This document shows positions 58,286 to 64,000 of a stretch of DNA of 64,000 nucleotides, piece by piece. The stretch's first letter is position 1, and every line of letters starts with the position of its first letter. The translations under genes and the position numbers were made by a program. The DNA is from Timema cristinae (taxonomy: Eukaryota; Arthropoda; Insecta; Phasmatodea; Timematidae), in contig JBCFYV010000012.1 of assembly GCA_039000515.1 (NCBI GenBank), forward strand, positions 38,813,986 through 38,877,985, written 5' to 3'. The notes below the pieces were generated by a model. The model searched no databases. It worked only from the letters and a program-made list of their open reading frames with translations, and was not told the origin of the DNA.

Positions 58286-59812
58286 GAATTAACAAAATAT
58301 ATTTTAAATAAATGAATAGTCTTAATATTCAACTTATTATCTACTATTTATTCATTTATTTTATTTATTTATTTAGTGATAATGGCAAAGTGGATTTTAG
58401 TTAATCTTGTACCTCGCTCACAAACACTAAAGACTTGACTTTCAAACCAATTAAATCTGAGTAAGTGGATGATTGTTATATTTTTTGTGGGAAATGTGTT
58501 TTAAGTTTCTTTAAAATGACGTGTAGGTGTGTACAAATCGACACTATTAATGAATTTAGTACAAAATTATATGGAAATGTCATGGCCTTGATTTTATAGG
58601 TTTGATCCAAACTTGAGGGTTAACAAAATACTAACCAGGTAGGGTGTTTAAAAAATTACATTCACAATTTAACTTCACTTTCATAAATAGGTACTTAACT
58701 TAATCTGTGACAGTAACGATCCTAATAGCAACTTGGGTATGAAAGTAATGATACAAATAGCAGCTTTGGGTGTGAAAGTAATTATAACAATAGCTACATT
58801 ATTTACATATAAAATAACTGATCAATAGTTGGGACATATTCGGGGTCATATTTGTTAAAAATAAAAGTATTTTAAGTTTTTTATAATTATTATAAATGAA
58901 CTAGAAACATTAAACCATTTTAATTGTAATGTGTATTTATACCAAAAATTTCATATTTTTTTATAATAACCTAACTAACTTTGGTATTTTGAAAAAGTTT
59001 GTGTCACATTTGTAAAATTCTTGAAAAGATAACTGTTTATGTTTTTAGCGTTAGTAAACATATTTATAGATATCTTCCAAATAAGCATGCTGTTTAAAAT
59101 GTAACTTTCTTTTAAAATGTCACTTCCTTTTTATTTCCAAATATTTTGAATACGCGGTTCGGCGGTTCTGTTTGCCCGTAACTATGAACGCTGAAGCTCA
59201 TTTGATTTGATACTACATATTTTCGATGAAGGACATTTCCTTGCACTCATTGTCGACTCGATTAAAATTCATATATCTGTATTGTTTAGTATTAAAACAA
59301 AATGGAAGCTCACATTTCCTCATGAAAATAGCTTTGAGGGTAATTTACACTCAAGGAAACTTACAATTTTTATCGTATATCCGCACATCTTCGAGATACA
59401 AAATAACGTATCATTTCGAAAATGAAAGCATAATAAATATAGAAATCTTTATCTAAATTTTTTTTTATAAAACCAATAGTTTCCGAATTATAGGTACAGT
59501 ACATGTATATAATAGGAAATTGCTTTTGTTCTTAGCGGGTGTTATGTTCCTCTTTTCTCTAATAGTGAATATTATTTCATTTATGCTCTTTGGTAGAATG
59601 TGCAACCATGTCTATTAACGCGTTTCAAATAATTATCTTACGAGCTGTAAGTAAATATCTATTTTTTATTTACAGTTGTAAGGAAGTCTATGCTGTGCAC
59701 TTTCCCCGTCCTTTAAAAACAAATGATCTCTTTTGTAAAAAAATAAAAAGCCTACACATTTGATTGGGGGATATAACTTAGAAAAGAAATATTATGCTAG
59801 AGTGTTACGAAT

Positions 59813-60040
59813 CTTAGCTCTGTTGGTACTGCGTCCATCTAGGGAGATTAAGGTCCCGGGCTCGATTCTTGGCATCACCGAGAAATTTATCATTGTTGGA
59901 ATGTGGGTTTACCCTTTCAAGTGATAAATTGACGGCCGGGGGATGGATTTTGTGTCTGTCCTAGATTTAAGATTAGAGTAGAACGTACAAAGTACAAAGG
60001 CGTATAACCTGAACAAAACTCGGTGCTAAAAAAAGTTTAA
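59813..60040 (+). mobile_element. SINE, family C, plus strand
   Basis: Head CTTAGCTCTGTTGGTACTGC with B-box GGGCTCGATTCTTGG. Body GAAATTTATCATTGTTGGAA. Tail partly eroded (GCGTATAACCTGAACAAAAC then TCGGTGCTAAAAAAAG). Confidence 0.75.
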
Positions 60041-60616
60041 AAAAGAATATCACAGACAACCTACAATGGCATCATGAAACATAAATTGCGAGCCACTGCT
60101 GTATTGTCTAGGTTCAGGTTACAGACGTGTCCAGATGGACACTAACAATATGTGCAATTGTGCACAGAATGTCTACATCAATATTCCACCTCCCCCTTTC
60201 CCCCCTCCACAATCATAACACACATATAGGCCTACATTTTCAATCACTCTTTTTTATGTCCTTTCTTGTCAAATGTTTTTTATAATGTATTTTCTCCCAT
60301 TTGTTCAGACGTAACGAATTAGTTTTGTAACAACTATCAAAATATAGTTTGTATGTCCCAAATTCAATTACACGGTCCAGATGTCATTTATTAATGTAAA
60401 TAATATGTAGGTGAGGCTATAACTGTAATTAACAAATACTCATATTCAACATCATGTGGAGATAGATAAAGCTTTAAATACTTAACATCCGCCTCCCCCG
60501 TTTTCCCTCCACTCTATTAGTTCAGCATATCTTTATAAAGCACAATTAGTGAGTTTAATTAATATTAATATTATTATTAATTACAATAGTGTATTAATGA
60601 TGAGCAATATCTAAAA

Positions 60617-60760
60617 CTGAGGAAATGTATCCACATTTCTGTGAAGGTACAAAGGGAAGCCATTTAGAAAAATGCACCCTATGTTTACCCATTCGGGATT
60701 TGAAATCTGACCACCATTGCTCGTTAAAATAAACTAAATGAGCTTAGTGTTTAAATCATT
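60617..60760 (-). mobile_element. SINE, family B fragment, minus strand
   Basis: In plus orientation TATCCACATTTCTGTGAAGG, then AGCCATTTAGAAAAATGCAC and CATTCGGGATTTGAAATC correspond to the reversed body and B-box of family B. The shared tail is not present. Confidence 0.5.
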
Positions 60761-60804
60761 TTAAGGTTAACTTTAAAAATGAACCGATGGTTTAGTTCGG
60801 TCCT

Positions 60805-61108
60805 GGGGTGACCCGGCGGTCTAGGGGTAAGGTCTCGGACTTCTATGCTGGGGTCTGGGGTTTAACCCTCGGTCCCGGCACAGATATATCTGATTACCAA
60901 ACCCTTCCTTCACCTCTGACAAGACGTGTATTAATCACAACTTGTGAGTGTGGGGAATACCAGGCCTCCACCGTGGTTCGGATTCCACGTTAATTTGTAG
61001 GTCCTCCATTTCATCTCACAATCACCCTACCATTACACATTAGTGTAAGTGCGAATAACCCGAAATTGTAGTAAGACGCAGTGCTAATAATAATAATAAT
61101 AATATTTG
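60805..61108 (+). mobile_element. SINE, family A, full-length copy
   Basis: Head GGGGTGACCCGGCGGTCTAG with B-box-like GGGGTTTAACCCTC. Body GACAAGACGTGTATTAATCA and CGTGGTTCGGATTCCACG. Tail AATAACCCGAAATTGTAGTA then GACGCAGTGC(TAA)n. It is about 1.08 kb from the next family-A copy in the same orientation. Confidence 0.9.
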
Positions 61109-61883
61109 TCAGGTCCCTCATTTACTGTTCTCATTCATAATAGCCAAAGAAGAAGAGTGTCTACCTGCTAATCCGCACCCTACCCCACCCTCTCTGCCCT
61201 TCACAAAACTCAACCCAGGACTTTCCAGTCCACCGCTGACGAAGACAGGTTTTTTGGTTCTCAACGGGACGGACCGTTAGCAACCACTCTCACCTTGTTC
61301 TCAGCGACACAAACGCTATCTTACAGATTTTTCTCAACATTAGCTCTGTCCAAACAACGTTAATAAGGCCCACCAACAAATTTACTGGGCCTTATTAGCC
61401 GCGGAATAGTAGGTTATATTACAACTATTTTCACGTAAAATATGAATTCAAATCAATTAAAACAATCTTAATTATAAAACTTTAAATTGAAATAATAATT
61501 GTAATATAAAATCAATGTGAAAAGAACAAGATATTAAATAAAACTTACGAATTTTAACTTCGCACTTTTATAAAACGGAGAGACACAACCACCTCACACG
61601 AAGGTCTCGGTCAAACTGACAAGATGGCGCCGCTAGTAAATATCGCTCCACTGAGTTGTCATTGTAGTGTCTTTGGTGTGTGAGGAAAAAACCCAAACTG
61701 CGCAACTAACGGTAAATGTTATTTTTTCAAAGTGGGCCTTATTAGACCCTAGGCCTTATTTGCCTCTGGTACCTTACAGTATTTTCCTATGAAACCGGCC
61801 AGTTTAAGACTGTCGTTTTTAAAGGGATAAAAACATAATTCCGAGATAATAACCATACAAATAAGAATAATCAATCTTTTTTA

Positions 61884-62182
61884 GGGGTGACCTGGTGGTC
61901 TAGGGGTAAGGTGTCAGACCTCTGTGCTGGGGGTCTGGGGCTCAAACCCCGGTCCCGGCACAAATTTATCTGATTACCAAACCTTTCCCTCACCTCTGAC
62001 TAGACGTGTATTAATCACAACTTGTGAATGTGAGGAATGCCAGGCCTCCACCGTGGTTCGGATTCCAAGTTAAACTGTAGGTCCTCCATTTCATCTCACT
62101 ATCACCCTACCATTACACATTAGCGTAAGTGCGTATAACCCGAACGGGTAGTAAGACGCGGTGCTAATAATAATAATAATAG
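61884..62182 (+). mobile_element. SINE, family A, full-length copy (best preserved)
   Basis: Head GGGGTGACCTGGTGGTCTAG then GGGTAAGGTGTCAGACC, with a B-box GGGGCTCAAACCCCGG. Body as in the 60805 copy. The tail is intact: ATAACCCGAACGGGTAGTAAG shortened by one base at either end in other copies, followed by a (TAA)n run. It inserted about 110 bp beyond the right TIR of the pogo-like element. Confidence 0.9.
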
Positions 62183-62456
62183 TATTTTTTAGTTAAAAGA
62201 TATGGAACATAGTACCGTTATCAAAACACATTTACATAATATTTAGTTGTTACATTAAACCTAATTTGTAATACTTAATTGTTCAATGGCATGTAGTGTC
62301 AGTCTAGTGAAAGGTGGGTGTTCCTACCCATTTCGTTACACATACATTATGAAGTTGTAAATTAATAATGAATTAAATAAAAATATGTTTAACAGGTAGT
62401 TATTCCCCTCCCTTTCCTCTCTCCTACCTCATTTGCTTCCATTCGATCCATCTCAG

Positions 62457-62545
62457 GGATCACGTGGTTATGTTCCTGGACTACATATTGGCATGTTCAT
62501 GTTTTGGCTTTTTGGTTACTCAATATACCACCAGCTTCATCGTAG
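62457..62545 (+). CDS. candidate 89-bp internal exon, hydrophobic
   Basis: A 50-base pyrimidine-rich tract (62404-62454) ends in CTCAG| and the exon closes at CGTAG|GTAAGC, both strong signals. With one leading base the frame is open throughout and encodes DHVVMFLDYILACSCFGFLV then TQYTTSFIV, which could be a membrane segment. No partner exon was found on this strand nearby, and no family is recognised. Confidence 0.3.
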
Positions 62546-62559
62546 GTAAGCAGCGTTAT

Positions 62560-63776
62560 CTGCACCAGATATAATATAGAATATAATTTCAAAATTCTCT
62601 TTCAGTTTGGATCTTCATGTTTTTTCTATATTATATTTTGAACTAAACTATTTATTAAATCCCTGATAAATTCCCTTTGGGCTTAGATATTTATGTTTTT
62701 CTAAAACATCTTTTGAAACTTAAATTTTGATTAAATGGTTAGATTGCTACTAGATGGCCAGTTATATAACAAATATTCGATGGACTCTTGCCATAACATT
62801 AATTTTTTTGAGGTCACTTTTATCTGGTGAAGTTTAATCAATTGTTTGTCACTAAATGGCATTGTTTGGTCATTTAAGGACCTGCTTAGTAACATTGTAC
62901 CCAGGCCGCTAGACTTAAACTTATTTTTAATTTAACTTATCACTAGGCCAGTTTGTATTTGTTTATATATATAATGTATTACGATGTTGAAGTTTAAATG
63001 GTTAGGTTGTCGCTTGACAACATTCTTATATTTTATCATAAATAATTTATTTGAAGGACTTTTGCCATCGCATTCTTACTTTTTGAGGTTACGTAGACGA
63101 GTTAAAGTTAAATGGTTTGTTTGTCACTAGATGACGTAATTTGCTTATCTTAGGCCATAATGATTAATTTTGTATCCAGGTCTCTTGTTTCATACTTTAC
63201 TGTAACTTAACTCATAAATGGTTAGCTTGTTTCTGATTATAAATTAAATCATCCCCCTTCCATGAAATGGCAGGTCTTAATGTTAACTTGTTATTTCACT
63301 TTAACTCCTGGTTAATAGGAAGCGCGGTCACTTGTTTGTTGTAAAATTGAAACCCATAATATACTATGTATTGTTATGTTTTCTGCCAAGCTTATTTACC
63401 AGGAAATTTGCAAGCTTAATTCCTTAGTTAAATAATGTATTAATTTATATATATGTGAGTTTGTTGTTTCCTTATTGACGCTGGTTTTTTAAATTTCTTT
63501 GACCTCTTAATGGCTATATATTTTTATTTAATACTTCTATTCTTAGTCCTAACTGGGCCAAAGCCCGTTCCTTTCAACCTCACCACTCTACTATTCTATG
63601 TGTGTACATATCAATTGTTTTTTCTAATGTTTAATAAATGACAAATCTTTGTTACTCGTTGCCTTTTATTTTCTTTGATGAGATTTAGGGCTGGGGGTTT
63701 CAAGTTAATTGCCACAATTGATAAAGTACGTCACCTATCCCTAGCTTGAGCTAGTTCTATTCATGTCCCCCTCAAT
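62560..63776. other. AT-rich DNA without recognised features
   Basis: No exon, RNA gene or repeat end seen. Several loosely similar phrases (TTTAAATGGTTAGGTTGTC; TTAAATGGTTTGTTTGTCAC; ATAAATGGTTAGCTTG) recur between 62730 and 63230 and may mark an old degenerate tandem repeat. Confidence 0.4.
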
Positions 63777-63935
63777 AGTTACATCCTTTTTCTTTCAGGC
63801 CCATTCTAATAGTATCCTTACATCTGCATCCAGGTCTTCCCAATGTTCTCTTTCCATTGTGTTTACCAGATAATACCCTGAACATGGTTCTAGATTCTTC
63901 CATTCGTGCTTCATGTTCTACCCAACGTAATCTGT
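63777..63935 (-). pseudogene. non-LTR retrotransposon (LINE) C-terminal fragment
   Basis: The minus strand encodes LRWVEHEARMEESRTMFRVL, then SGKHNGKRTLGRPGCRCKD and a degraded end (IRMGLKEKGC). The pattern GH-x-x-RM-x-x-x-R...GKR-x-x-GRP-x-x-R-x-x-D is the familiar end of many LINE reverse transcriptases. The N-terminal parts are absent or beyond the window, and residues such as the second R of GRPRRRW are altered. Confidence 0.75.
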
Positions 63936-64000
63936 GGGATCAGATTATCCTAATAGTGTTTTATGATGAGTGCATGGTATTTAACTCATTATTATGTAAC

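Larger units (their letters stand above)
53409..61774 (-). mobile_element. pogo/Tigger-like DNA transposon, 8.4 kb with nested SINEs
   Basis: Left TIR at 53409 reads AGGTACCTGAGGCAAATAAG and continues GCCCACC. The right end at 61774, reversed, reads AGGTACCAGAGGCAAATAAG then GCC. Each is flanked by TA, the target duplication of the Tc1/mariner/pogo superfamily. The motif AATAAGGCCCA or a close variant recurs inside both ends, also as inverted pairs (53587-53625; 61363-61399). The minus-strand transposase lies at 53.7-56.4 kb. The 56.4-61.5 kb part, upstream of the gene, has no further coding and includes SINEs of families A, B, C and D. The gene is broken, so the element cannot move by itself. 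Confidence 0.75.

Overview
The window is about 64 kb of AT-rich, intron-bearing eukaryotic DNA. I read it as an invertebrate genome, probably an arthropod. The reasons are tRNA-headed SINEs ending in (TAA)n, degenerate Ty3/gypsy, hAT, pogo/Tigger and LINE copies, GT-AG introns of several kb, and an AAAC-ATG-GC start context. The species cannot be fixed from sequence alone. There is no bacterial operon, CRISPR array or rRNA.

Host genes are sparse and appear as exons among repeats. Two minus-strand genes are supported by splice sites whose phases match. (1) An RGS-like domain gene has its start exon at 26834-27057 and a second exon at 22923-23065, joined in phase 2. (2) A gene resembling the stereocilin/otoancorin/mesothelin family has exons at 52623-52768, 46468-46582 and a probable stop-bearing exon at 36584-36700; its introns are filled with transposons. 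Weaker candidate exons lie at 20102-20205 (-), 18505-18724 (-), 44870-45017 (+) and 62457-62545 (+).

Layout: 1-5.3 kb is AT-rich with a hAT remnant at 1.46-2.09 kb. 5.3-7.4 kb has old SINEs. 7.4-10.39 kb is a broken Ty3/gypsy copy that abuts, head to head, a second LTR-element gag on the minus strand (10.40-11.58 kb). 12.5-18 kb has degenerate tandem repeats and the first copy of a 0.76 kb MITE (second copy 21.4-22.16 kb). 19.3-19.8 kb has two SINEs with a conserved hairpin tail. 22.9-27.1 kb holds the RGS-like gene with SINEs and a BED-finger remnant. 27-36 kb is mostly empty. 37.65-39.76 kb is a GC-rich island with a 127-bp palindrome-bearing tandem array. 40.7 kb has a perfect 30-bp inverted repeat. 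42.3-44.7 kb is a second hAT-type pseudogene. 47.2-50.6 kb is a large pseudogene of a multicopy family with a C-terminal cysteine-rich (CXC-like) end, interrupted by a three-armed fold-back. 53.4-61.8 kb is an 8.4 kb pogo/Tigger-like transposon with recognisable TIRs, TA flanks and a PHD-finger C-terminus. 63.8 kb has a LINE C-terminal fragment.

The most striking pattern is a network of SINE families. Three with different tRNA-like heads (A, B, C) converge on the same 3' tail, which contains a small hairpin. A fourth family (D) has a separate tail whose hairpin stem varies between copies while staying paired. This fits several tRNA genes having independently captured LINE-compatible tails.
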